From Planctomycetota bacterium (GTDB taxonomy: Bacteria > Planctomycetota > Phycisphaerae > WQYP01), in contig JAJZCU010000079.1 of the NCBI GenBank assembly GCA_021828935.1, positions 1-8,058 of the forward strand: a stretch of 8,058 bases of DNA. Reading direction: 5' to 3'. The position numbers and the translations under genes were made by a program. Shown in pieces: positions 1 to 6,203 of this stretch. Numbering within the stretch: the stretch's first letter is position 1; each line of letters begins with the position of its first letter. The notes beneath the pieces are model-generated. The model made no database searches. It worked only from the letters and a program-made list of their open reading frames with translations, and had not been told where the DNA came from.

Positions 1-1785
1 ATACGCTGACCCCGCCGCATCTTTGGTCCACACCACGCGGCCGAATTGATCAAACACATTCGTAAAACTGTTGGCCACGCCGGAGCCGTTTTCGACCGTG
101 GGAATCGCCGGCAGCGTGGTGGTGTCGCTGGCCGGAAGGTTGGTCACGCCATTGGCGTTGCTTTGCCATGTGTAGTTATCGGTGGTTGTTTCCGGGGTTG
201 AGCCGCCATTGTTGGCGCTCTGAAAGGCCGTCGGGGTGGCCTCCGGGTAAATGGTAATGCCGCCGTTGCCGCTGGCGCTGGTCTGGGCGAAGTACGAATA
301 ACTGGTCTGCTCAATGGGCGTACCACCCGAGCCCTGCTGAACATAGGTGGCGGCGGTATAATTTAATACGCTTCCGGCGACGCCGGCCGTGGCCGTGGTG
401 CTGGCGGCGTAGGCGGCGCTTAAGATCAGCCCGGAATTCGTTGACACGAAGCCGGCCTCAGACAGGCCCAGGTCGGCGTATGACTGGCTGTACCCAAGCA
501 TTGCCGAGGGCATGATTTCTTCATAAAGCTGCCCCTGGGTGTTGTACTCATACGCGGTGATCCACTGCTTGCCATTCAGCGCCGGGTTCACGGCGTCGGC
601 AACGTCCGTGACGACCTGCATGATCGTCTGGCCGTCTTCATTGGCGTAGATGGTTACGGTAGTTCCGTTTGGCCGAGTCTCGACCGTCTTAAAGAACCAT
701 GTGCTGGGGGTGGTGCTGGCGTAAGTGCCAATGTTGGGGTTGGTGCTGTAATCGTACGTGTATTGCGAAAGGGTATCGGCGCCGGTTTGGGAGTTTGTCG
801 CGCCGGGCACAAGCTCCAATGTGGCCTGGCGCTGGGCGTCGTATTGAAAATAATGGCTGGCGTACGGCGATATTTGGGCCGCCCCCGCGGTGAAGGGGTT
901 GATACCGGCGGCAACGATCCGGGCAAAGGCCGCGGGATCAACGATGTATTGCAGGCCGCCGATGTACCCGATGGCCTGGCCGCCGCTGGCCACGTCGCCG
1001 GGCGTGTAATAGCGATAATAGGTTTCGTTAATAACATTGCTATTGGGGTCCAACACCGTGACGGTGCGCAGGTCGCCGGGGTTGCCGAACGCCCAGTCGT
1101 TGAGGTTTTGGACCGTTGGCTGGCCGTTGGCATAGCTGGTGTATGTGCTGCCGTAATAGCTGTAGGCGACCTGCCGAACGATTTGGGCGCTCTGCCCCGG
1201 GCGCTGCAGGGAGTAAACCACCTGCGAAATCATATTGATGGTGTTGCCGACAGCGACCTGCACGGGCGTGTAGGCGTAGGCAAAGGTGTCAATGTTGCCC
1301 GCGGAATCGGCCTGCTGGGCCGACGTAAGATCGCCCGCGCTGTCGTAGGTGTAGGTGGTGATATTTCCGGCGGCGTCAGCGTATTGCTTGATCTGCCCTT
1401 GCTGCGGGGCTGGGGTTGCCGTGCCGAAGCCGAAGAACTGGGTTTGGTTGCCGTCCATATCCGTGTAGGTGTAAACATCCGTGCCGGAATTGTAGGTCAG
1501 TTGGCTTAGGCTGCCGGCGTAGAGCGCCGTAAAAACGCCATTGCCATTGGAGGTAAACGCGATGCCCTGCGAGGCCGAGGCCCGCACGATAATCTCGTCC
1601 CCGCCGTTGAATTGACCAATGCTGGGGCGTTGCGAGATCAGCCAGCCGAAGCCGTTGACGGGCTGGGATATTTCGCTGGATTGCGATGTCCATGTGCGGG
1701 TTTGGCCAAGCTGCCCGCTGAGTCCCGCGGCGGGCAGGTCCGTTGCGGAATACGCGACATTGCCATCGTAATATTGGACGGGGTT
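1..1785 (-). other. RHS / YD-repeat region (N-terminal cap and first repeats)
   Basis: This part opens with NPVQYYDGNVAYSATDLP, which resembles the start of RHS proteins (the PVxxxxGN pattern). It continues with GFGWLISQRPSIGQF, TYNSGTDVYTYTDMDGNQTQF, QYADAAGNITTYTYDSAGDL and many further Y-x-Y/YD strands, ending at NVFDQFGRVVWTKDAAGSAY at the window edge. The conserved RHS core motif (PxxxxDPxGL) and the variable tip lie outside, so the end of the protein cannot be described. Confidence 0.85.
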
Positions 1786-4635
1786 CTTGGAGGCAGTGGC
1801 GGGGGCGGTCATGCCCGCCGACTTTGGCTGGCAGCCGCAGGGCGGAAGCGGTGCGGGCGCGACCGGCGAAACGCCGGCGCTGCCGGCCAAACTGTCCGCC
1901 GGATCGGTGGGCTCCGTGCCCGCATCGTTGTCGTTGTCTTGATCCGGGCCCCCGCCGGTGCTGCCGCCATTGCCGAACTTATAGGCGGTATTCGTGCCCT
2001 GCGCCACAGGCGATTGGTAGGCGCCGCCAAGGGTTGAAGATGAGAGCACGCCAGCGAGCGCCTGAAGCAGTGCCCCCTGCGCGGAACCGGCGTAAATCGG
2101 CGCGTTGTTGTACAGGCTCAGCGGCACGTTCTGCCCGGAGCTATTGACTACGTTCGATACCTGATACCAGCCGCTTTGATCGGTCTGCGCCGCCGTGCCC
2201 TGGCTGACGTTTGCCAACGACGGGATCAATATCGCCGCCCCCGAACTGTACGAGATAACCCCGCCGCCGGCCGTCGTGGCCTGGGCGGTGAACCAATAGG
2301 TCGCGCCCGGCGCCAAACCCTCCATAACTTTATACGAGCCGGGGGGCGGACTTGTACCCAACGACGTAAAATTGACGCCGTTCGTCGAGTCTTGGAGGCT
2401 ATAGCTCGCGCCGGAACCTGTGGGCAGGCCGGCAAAGCCGAAGACCATTTCAGTGGGCGAAAGCGGGTTGGCCGCCCCCGCGACCGTGCCGCCAGGAAGC
2501 TCAATCGCCCCGGCGCCGACCGCGGAGATCGTTCCGTCATTGGTCAGGGCCTGAGAGTTTGCGGTGATTACGGCGCCGCTCGCCGCGTTGACATTTCCGT
2601 AATTCTCAAGCGACGTCTGGACGTACAGTGTTTGGCCGACAGTATTCGACACGATCACGCCGTTGTTTATCAGGAGGTCGGAGCCACCATTGATATTGCC
2701 GTAGCCGGAAACGGTTATCCCGCTGCCGATGGTCACAGGCCCGGAGCTGTCATAAATATCAAGATAACCGGCGGACGTTGAACCCGAATCGTACAGCACC
2801 ACGCTGCCGCTTCCCGTGAGTTGCTGGCCGCTTGTGCCGTTGCTGGTTTCAAATTGGAGGGCGCTGCCGTTATTGGCGTAAACGGTGACGCTATTGAGCG
2901 TCAGGCCATCTTTCACGTACAGCGTGCTGTATTGGCCGATCGTAAGCCCGCTGTCCAGCGTGACGCCGTCGAAGGTGGCGTTGCTCGAATTAATTGAGCC
3001 GCCTTGCGGGGCCAACGAGCCCACCTGCATGGTGCTGCCGGTTTCAAAGGATACATTGCCACCAACGATGTCGGCGCCATTGAGCAGCAGGTCGGGGCCA
3101 ACTTCCGCCGGGGCAAGGGCGAGCGTGGCGCCAGCGTTATTCACCGTGCCCGAGAGTTCGACCGCCCCAGAGGCGTAGCTCCACCCCGCCAGGCCCAGCC
3201 CCGCGGTCGTGGAGGCGCCGCCAATTTCCAACACGCCGGTGGCGCCACCGTTAATATTAATTGCGCCAGCGTTGCTGAACGTGTAGCTGCCGGAGCCAAG
3301 GTTAACCGTGCTCCCGGAGCCGACATCCACCACGCTGCCCGCGCCCAGGGCCACATTCCCGCCCGTCGCCGTGATGCCGCCACCGCTGGCGGCCAAAAGC
3401 GTGCCATTGTTCTGCAACGGTGTGTAGAAATAAATCGACTGGCCAGACACGTTTGACGTGACGGCGCCGTTGTTAATGAACCCGTTGGACCCGCCGTAGA
3501 TGTCGCCGTAGCCACTGATGCTTATTCCGCTACCGATGGTCACCGGGCCAGAGTTATCGTAAGCATTAATTGATCCCGCATAGGACGCGCCGCTGTTATA
3601 AAGAACCACGCTGCCCGTGCCGGCCAACGCCTGGCCGTTCGTGCCATTGCTGGTCTCAAAATACAGCGAGCTGCCGTTGACGGCGTTGACCACCGCGCTG
3701 TTAAGCGTCAGGCCGTCCATCACGTACAGGTCGTAGCCGGCGGATATTCCAAGGGTCCCCTGCAGGGAAGCGCCGTCGAACGTCGCGCCCTGCGCGTTCA
3801 GCGAAGATCCGGCTGCAGCGGAGACGTTGACCCCCTGCACCGTATTCCCAAGCGTGAGCGTATTGCCGCTGGCAACGCTTAACGCGCCGGGCCCGCTAAT
3901 GTTCACGCCGTTGGCAAAAGTGGCGGTAGACCCGGCCGCCGCGCCATTTACGCCTATGTTCCCCGCGGAATAGCCGTTCTGCGCCGCGCCCAGGACGATC
4001 GTCCCGGCGCCGCTAACGCTTTGCGTGTCGCTGGTTCCGTTGACAAAGTTCAGGTTCCCACCGGCGTCCACTGTGATGGTGGCGCCGTTCTGAAAGGTTA
4101 GGCTATCGGCGACGTTCAACGTGGAGCCGGAGACGACGGTGAGGGCTGCATCAATGGTAGCGTTATCAAGGGTGGAGGTTGTGCCCCCAACGGTTTGGAA
4201 ACTGCCGCCGGTGGAGGCTTGCAGGGTGGCTTGGGCCAGTTCCCCGCCCGAAAAAGTAAATGTGGTGCTGGTGTTGATGATGCCGGAAACGGTGAGAGTT
4301 CCGCCGGTTAACGCGATGGGATCACTGGCGGTGATGCTCGCGGCGGCAGCCGATCCCCCGCTTACAATGATGGTTGGGTTGGGGGCGCCGGAAAGGGAGG
4401 CCGTGACTGCGTCAGCGGAGCCCGGTACAACGTTGGCACTCCAATTGGACGCGGTATTCCAAGCACCGCCGTTGGCATTGACCCAAGACGCGCTGAGTAA
4501 TATACGCGGTTCAAGTGCCTCGATCCCATTGAAGGACGGCGGGCGAGCCTCGCCCCATGCCGCCAGTTCGCGGCGGATTGCGCCCGCCAATTGGCTTGCA
4601 GTGTGATTCAGCGATGAGAGTAGTCGTTTTAGCAA
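1..4635 (-). CDS. Giant LEPR-XLL / beta-solenoid / Fn3 / RHS (YD-repeat) surface protein, 3' end outside window
   Basis: The minus-strand frame is open from an in-frame TGA at 4825-4827 down to position 1, so the C-terminus is missing and at least 1,545 residues are visible. Counting from a TTG start at 4635, the order is: LEPRILLSA motif (41-49), a W/NW-rich strand region to about 65 (GGAWNTASNW), a Gly/Ser/Thr/Asn-rich region with three related solenoid units (about 154-686), an Fn3-like domain (about 724-807), an acidic Gly/Pro linker (about 880-945), then an RHS region from about 951 with YD-type repeats such as TYTYDSAGDLT and VFDQFGRVVWTKDAAGSAY. LEPR-XLL motifs are known near the N-terminus of very large exported proteins; RHS proteins form a shell that often encloses a variable C-terminal effector. 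Export and effector delivery are inferences. Start choice: the only in-frame ATG (4803) lies inside a promoter -10 box, so a downstream TTG, with GGGG a few bases upstream, is preferred. TTG 4653 or 4590, or the ATG, remain possible. No classical Sec signal peptide is visible. Confidence 0.9.
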   Translation of the reverse strand, partial: MLKRLLSSLNHTASQLAGAIRRELAAWGEARPPSFNGIEALEPRILLSASWVNANGGAWNTASNWSANVVPGSADAVTASLSGAPNPTIIVSGGSAAAASITASDPIALTGGTLTVSGIINTSTTFTFSGGELAQATLQASTGGSFQTVGGTTSTLDNATIDAALTVVSGSTLNVADSLTFQNGATITVDAGGNLNFVNGTSDTQSVSGAGTIVLGAAQNGYSAGNIGVNGAAAGSTATFANGVNISGPGALSVASGNTLTLGNTVQGVNVSAAAGSSLNAQGATFDGASLQGTLGISAGYDLYVMDGLTLNSAVVNAVNGSSLYFETSNGTNGQALAGTGSVVLYNSGASYAGSINAYDNSGPVTIGSGISISGYGDIYGGSNGFINNGAVTSNVSGQSIYFYTPLQNNGTLLAASGGGITATGGNVALGAGSVVDVGSGSTVNLGSGSYTFSNAGAININGGATGVLEIGGASTTAGLGLAGWSYASGAVELSGTVNNAGATLALAPAEVGPDLLLNGADIVGGNVSFETGSTMQVGSLAPQGGSINSSNATFDGVTLDSGLTIGQYSTLYVKDGLTLNSVTVYANNGSALQFETSNGTSGQQLTGSGSVVLYDSGSTSAGYLDIYDSSGPVTIGSGITVSGYGNINGGSDLLINNGVIVSNTVGQTLYVQTSLENYGNVNAASGAVITANSQALTNDGTISAVGAGAIELPGGTVAGAANPLSPTEMVFGFAGLPTGSGASYSLQDSTNGVNFTSLGTSPPPGSYKVMEGLAPGATYWFTAQATTAGGGVISYSSGAAILIPSLANVSQGTAAQTDQSGWYQVSNVVNSSGQNVPLSLYNNAPIYAGSAQGALLQALAGVLSSSTLGGAYQSPVAQGTNTAYKFGNGGSTGGGPDQDNDNDAGTEPTDPADSLAGSAGVSPVAPAPLPPCGCQPKSAGMTAPATASKNPVQYYDGNVAYSATDLPAAGLSGQLGQTRTWTSQSSEISQPVNGFGWLISQRPSIGQFNGGDEIIVRASASQGIAFTSNGNGVFTALYAGSLSQLTYNSGTDVYTYTDMDGNQTQFFGFGTATPAPQQGQIKQYADAAGNITTYTYDSAGDLTSAQQADSAGNIDTFAYAYTPVQVAVGNTINMISQVVYSLQRPGQSAQIVRQVAYSYYGSTYTSYANGQPTVQNLNDWAFGNPGDLRTVTVLDPNSNVINETYYRYYTPGDVASGGQAIGYIGGLQYIVDPAAFARIVAAGINPFTAGAAQISPYASHYFQYDAQRQATLELVPGATNSQTGADTLSQYTYDYSTNPNIGTYASTTPSTWFFKTVETRPNGTTVTIYANEDGQTIMQVVTDVADAVNPALNGKQWITAYEYNTQGQLYEEIMPSAMLGYSQSYADLGLSEAGFVSTNSGLILSAAYAASTTATAGVAGSVLNYTAATYVQQGSGGTPIEQTSYSYFAQTSASGNGGITIYPEATPTAFQSANNGGSTPETTTDNYTWQSNANGVTNLPASDTTTLPAIPTVENGSGVANSFTNVFDQFGRVVWTKDAAGSAY
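1800..1971 (-). other. Acidic Gly/Pro/Ala linker with DQDNDND and a CGC motif
   Basis: The reading is GNGGSTGGGPDQDNDND (the acidic run at 1924-1944), then Ala/Pro-rich sequence ending in PLPPCGCQPKSAG. The alternating Asp pattern resembles calcium-binding loops of thrombospondin-3 or dockerin type, but the full loop consensus is not present. The stretch separates the adhesin-like part from the RHS part and contains the Cys pair. Confidence 0.5.
2215..2466 (-). other. Fibronectin type III-like domain in the giant protein
   Basis: The segment starts at LSPTEMVFGFAGLPTGSG and includes SYSLQDSTNGVNFTSLG and LAPGATYWFTAQATTAGGG before ending at ILIPSL. The L-x-P-G-x-x-Y-x-F-x-x-x-A pattern and about 84 residues in length are typical of Fn3 domains. 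It sits between the solenoid and the RHS part, where it probably acts as a spacer or a ligand-binding module. Confidence 0.7.
2578..2979 (-). repeat. Beta-solenoid unit 3 (134-residue repeat)
   Basis: This unit runs from ATFDGVTLD through DGLTLNS, FETSNGTSGQQL, GSVVLYDSG, SGPVTIGSGITVSGYG and INNG to VNAAS, and is the closest partner of unit 2 (same length, no gaps). The two are separated by a 405-nt stretch of similar composition (2980-3384) that I cannot align convincingly to either unit. The Fn3-like domain follows about 37 residues downstream. Confidence 0.85.
3385..3786 (-). repeat. Beta-solenoid unit 2 (134-residue repeat)
   Basis: This unit runs from ATFDGASLQ through DGLTLNS, FETSNGTNGQAL, GSVVLYNSG, SGPVTIGSGISISGYG and INNG to LLAAS. 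It matches unit 3 over 134 residues without any insertion or deletion, and the two copies are exactly 807 nt apart. The codons differ at many places, so the duplication is old enough to have diverged but clearly shares one ancestor. Confidence 0.85.
3787..4176 (-). repeat. Beta-solenoid unit 1 (most diverged copy)
   Basis: This in-frame segment opens with STLDNATIDAALTVV and continues to DSLTF, NFVNGTSDTQSVSGAGTIVL and NISGPGAL. These line up, at the same spacing over the first 27 residues, with TFDGASLQ...DGLTL in unit 2 and TFDGVTLD...DGLTL in unit 3. The composition (Gly, Ser, Thr, Asn, alternating Val/Ile/Leu) is typical of right-handed beta-helix passengers. The homology is judged by eye, and the later part aligns loosely. 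Confidence 0.6.
4486..4515 (-). other. LEPR-XLL motif (LEPRILLSAS)
   Basis: The codons read LEPRILLSAS, which matches the LEPR-X-L-L motif, and are followed by WVNANGGAWNTASNW. The motif is known near the N-termini of very long proteins of Planctomycetota and some other Gram-negative bacteria. Its function is not established. It fixes the reading frame and tells us the N-terminus must be nearby, about 40 residues upstream with the start chosen here. Confidence 0.85.
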
Positions 4636-4673
4636 CGCAACCCCATGAAGCAACCACCCGGTTCCCGAGGCGC

Positions 4674-4692
4674 CGCGAAACGAGTTATCTCG
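4674..4692. repeat. 19-nt repeat, left copy
   Basis: The sequence cgcgaaacgagttatctcg occurs here and again at 8040-8058, in the same orientation. The left copy lies in the leader of the giant gene, about 40 nt upstream of its preferred start. With the following bases it forms an imperfect inverted repeat (CGCGA 4674-4678 and TCGCG 4690-4694). It could be part of a dispersed element. Confidence 0.6.
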
Positions 4693-4798
4693 CGCGCATC
4701 CGAAAACCCCTTTATTGCCCGCTCTTCGCCCAAGGATTTGCCAGAAAACGCGAGTCAATTCATTGCATTTGAACTCGGGGCGTTGTCTGTTGGTCGAG

Positions 4799-4828
4799 AT
4801 CATAATCGGACCTTCGCGCGTCTGTCAA
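4799..4828 (-). promoter_or_regulatory. Strong sigma70-type promoter of the giant gene
   Basis: Read on the minus strand, a perfect -35 box TTGACA (4823-4828) is followed by 18 nt and a -10 box TATGAT (4799-4804; 5 of 6 to TATAAT). Upstream on the same strand lie AAAATTG (about 4832-4838) and a run of nine A (4845-4853), which look like an UP element. The predicted transcript starts near 4792, giving a leader of about 155 nt before the preferred TTG start. The ATG at 4801-4803 lies inside the -10 box. This ATG has GAAGG 7 nt upstream, so it keeps some claim to being the start if transcription begins elsewhere. Confidence 0.65.
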
Positions 4829-5006
4829 CCACAATTTTCACGAATTTTTTTTTATGGGTTTCCCGCGGTCAAATGGCGTTTCAGGCGGGCGGCGAATGGC
4901 GGCCGGCGCTGATGGACGACGCCCGGCGCTGACGCTTGCGGCTCTGATCGACGATGTCGGCGCCAACTGACGCGCTGCGGCCGCCGGCCCCGAAAGCTCA
5001 CGCGGC

Positions 5007-6113
5007 TTACCAGCCGAAGAGGCCTTCGGGCAGGAAGTAGCCGTTCTGTTCAAAATAATTCATGGCCTCCTCCACAGCGCCAAATACGCGAGTGGCGGTT
5101 TCAGTGACGAAGGGGCTGGGGCCTGCGCGTGGTTTCCAAATAACAAAAACTTCCTTGGCGTGGTCGTGGGCGTGCTGCAGTTCGCGCTCCACGCCGCTGG
5201 AAAGGCCGGGCTTTCCGTTGGGCAGTTCGGGAATATAGGAAACAATCATGTCGCTTTGCCGAACCAGCATAAAATCACGCGAATATATCTGGCCGTTTAT
5301 ATCAGCTCCGATGCCTAGCAACTCCCCCACCTTTAACGCAAACGTGTTGCCGTCCATGGAAACCGGCAGCGTTTGCCGCCCATCGCCGGCGGCGGCCACG
5401 GCGCGGTCGTACAAAAGTTTCTCATCCACATCGCCCGGATCGAACGCAATAAAGCGTTTTCCCAGCGTGGCCCGGAAGGCGTTGATTTCCGCCAGCGTGT
5501 CCGGCAGATCAGCCACATGGCTCATGGGGAAACTGGGGTAAACCTTGCGCATGCCAGGGCGGTACATCAGCCGAAAAAGCGTCTGCGCCGTGGAAGTTTC
5601 GCGGCCGCGGGAAAGCACAAAAAATGGCACGGACCGATTGGGATTGGCCCTGGCCAGAATTTCCGTGGCCATGATTTCTTCTTCCCGCCACACCATGAGG
5701 TCTTTGAGCGTGTGCTCACTGTTGTGGTCGCGCAACATGCGGAAATGCACCGCTTCCACATTGTCCACCAAGGCCACGTACGCATCGGCCTGGAATTGCG
5801 CCAGCTGGTCGAAATCAAAACCAGGAAACAGGCCGTGCTTCCACCGGAATGTGGCATGGGTGTTTACGATGACATGCGTATGATTGTCCGCAGCCGCCAG
5901 TACGTCACGAAACACCGCGCGGCGCAGGCCGCCCAGGCGGGCCAGCGGCAGGTCCAGGATGCGCCCGGAGGCCACTTCGGGCGCCTCGCGGTACATCATC
6001 TCCCCAATGTGAAAGATTGCCAGCGACTGCCCGCGCGCCCGCGCCAGATGCGCCACTTCCTCCAGATATTTTTTCTTATCCAGGCCAACCTGCCCGGTTA
6101 ACAGCAGCCGCAT
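5007..6113 (-). CDS. Archaeal-adenylate-kinase-like / nucleoside 2-deoxyribosyltransferase-like fusion protein
   Basis: The protein has 368 residues, with no signal peptide or membrane segment, so it is probably cytosolic. Residues 1-170 resemble archaeal-type adenylate kinases: a P-loop-like LLLTGQVGLDKKKYL (3-17), HIGEMMYREA (35-44), VIVNTHATFRW..GLFPGFD (81-100; compare the DTHxxIxTPxGYLPGLP signature of that family), and a basic/acidic helix region ending VPFFVLSRGRE. The P-loop has G7, G10 and K13, but Asp at the usual third Gly and Lys instead of Ser/Thr, so kinase activity is doubtful. Residues 190-330 resemble the NDT fold: KVYPSFPMSH (190-199), FIAFDPGDVD, then SRDFMLVRQSDMIVSYIP, GKPGLSSGVEREL (300-312; E309 or E311 would match the catalytic Glu) and VFVIW. 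The family similarities are by eye. Start: ATG 6113 has GGAG 7 nt upstream; a GTG at 6191 would add 26 Arg-rich residues with no such site. Stop is TAA. It lies 90 nt downstream of pgm on the same strand. Confidence 0.85.
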   Translation of the reverse strand: MRLLLTGQVGLDKKKYLEEVAHLARARGQSLAIFHIGEMMYREAPEVASGRILDLPLARLGGLRRAVFRDVLAAADNHTHVIVNTHATFRWKHGLFPGFDFDQLAQFQADAYVALVDNVEAVHFRMLRDHNSEHTLKDLMVWREEEIMATEILARANPNRSVPFFVLSRGRETSTAQTLFRLMYRPGMRKVYPSFPMSHVADLPDTLAEINAFRATLGKRFIAFDPGDVDEKLLYDRAVAAAGDGRQTLPVSMDGNTFALKVGELLGIGADINGQIYSRDFMLVRQSDMIVSYIPELPNGKPGLSSGVERELQHAHDHAKEVFVIWKPRAGPSPFVTETATRVFGAVEEAMNYFEQNGYFLPEGLFGW

Positions 6114-6203
6114 ACGCCATCTCCAAGTCACTTTATTCCGCAACAAATTCCGGCTGCCGAACGCGGTCGCGCCCCGCCGCAATCGCCTCACGGCCGTTCG
6201 GCG
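6114..6203 (-). other. pgm to fusion-gene gap
   Basis: This 90-nt gap carries the fusion gene's ribosome site. It has a short palindrome ACGGCCGT near the pgm stop codon, but no T-run that would make a good intrinsic terminator and no clear promoter. Read-through from pgm is therefore plausible. Confidence 0.5.
6121..6124 (-). promoter_or_regulatory. Ribosome binding site deciding the start of the fusion gene
   Basis: GGAG on the minus strand lies 7 nt before ATG 6111-6113. This supports the start at 6113 over the upstream GTG at 6189-6191. Confidence 0.7.

Larger units (their letters stand above)
4636..5006. other. Intergenic region between the giant gene and the NDT-like gene
   Basis: This 371-nt stretch holds the promoter above, an A/T tract at 4831-4854 and one copy of the 19-nt repeat (4674-4692). 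It also has a 10-nt direct repeat, ccggcgctga, at 4903-4912 and 4923-4932 (20-nt period). The part next to the NDT-like gene is GC-rich, but I see no convincing hairpin plus T-run terminator for that gene. No coding frame here looks real; the plus-strand open frames lack any recognisable protein features. Confidence 0.5.

Noticed and set aside
763..1509. Plus-strand open frame of 248 codons and neighbours in the left part of the window
   Set aside because: It lies opposite the RHS frame, uses the antisense of conserved YD repeats, and shows no recognisable domain; a GC-rich shadow.
1376..1693. Minus-strand open frame of 105 codons
   Set aside because: Out-of-frame reading of the giant gene, which is open in another frame through the same bases with clear RHS patterns.
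4121..4606. Plus-strand open frame of 161 codons over the LEPR region
   Set aside because: Antisense to the LEPR-XLL motif and solenoid; no protein features.
1..4824. A frameshift or stop in the giant gene, suggested by the many short open frames there
   Set aside because: Walking the frame codon by codon shows no stop from 4824 to 1, with recognisable modules throughout.
4831..4860. Intrinsic terminator from the run of nine T on the plus strand
   Set aside because: No GC-rich hairpin precedes the T-run, and no plus-strand gene ends there; it fits better as an A-tract upstream of the minus-strand promoter.
5373..6101. Plus-strand open frame of 242 codons
   Set aside because: Antisense to the kinase-like/NDT-like gene, whose frame carries recognisable motifs along its full length.
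6114..6191. N-terminal extension of the fusion gene from GTG 6191
   Set aside because: The added 26 residues are Arg-rich with no family match, while ATG 6113 has a good ribosome site and directly precedes the first strand of the P-loop domain.
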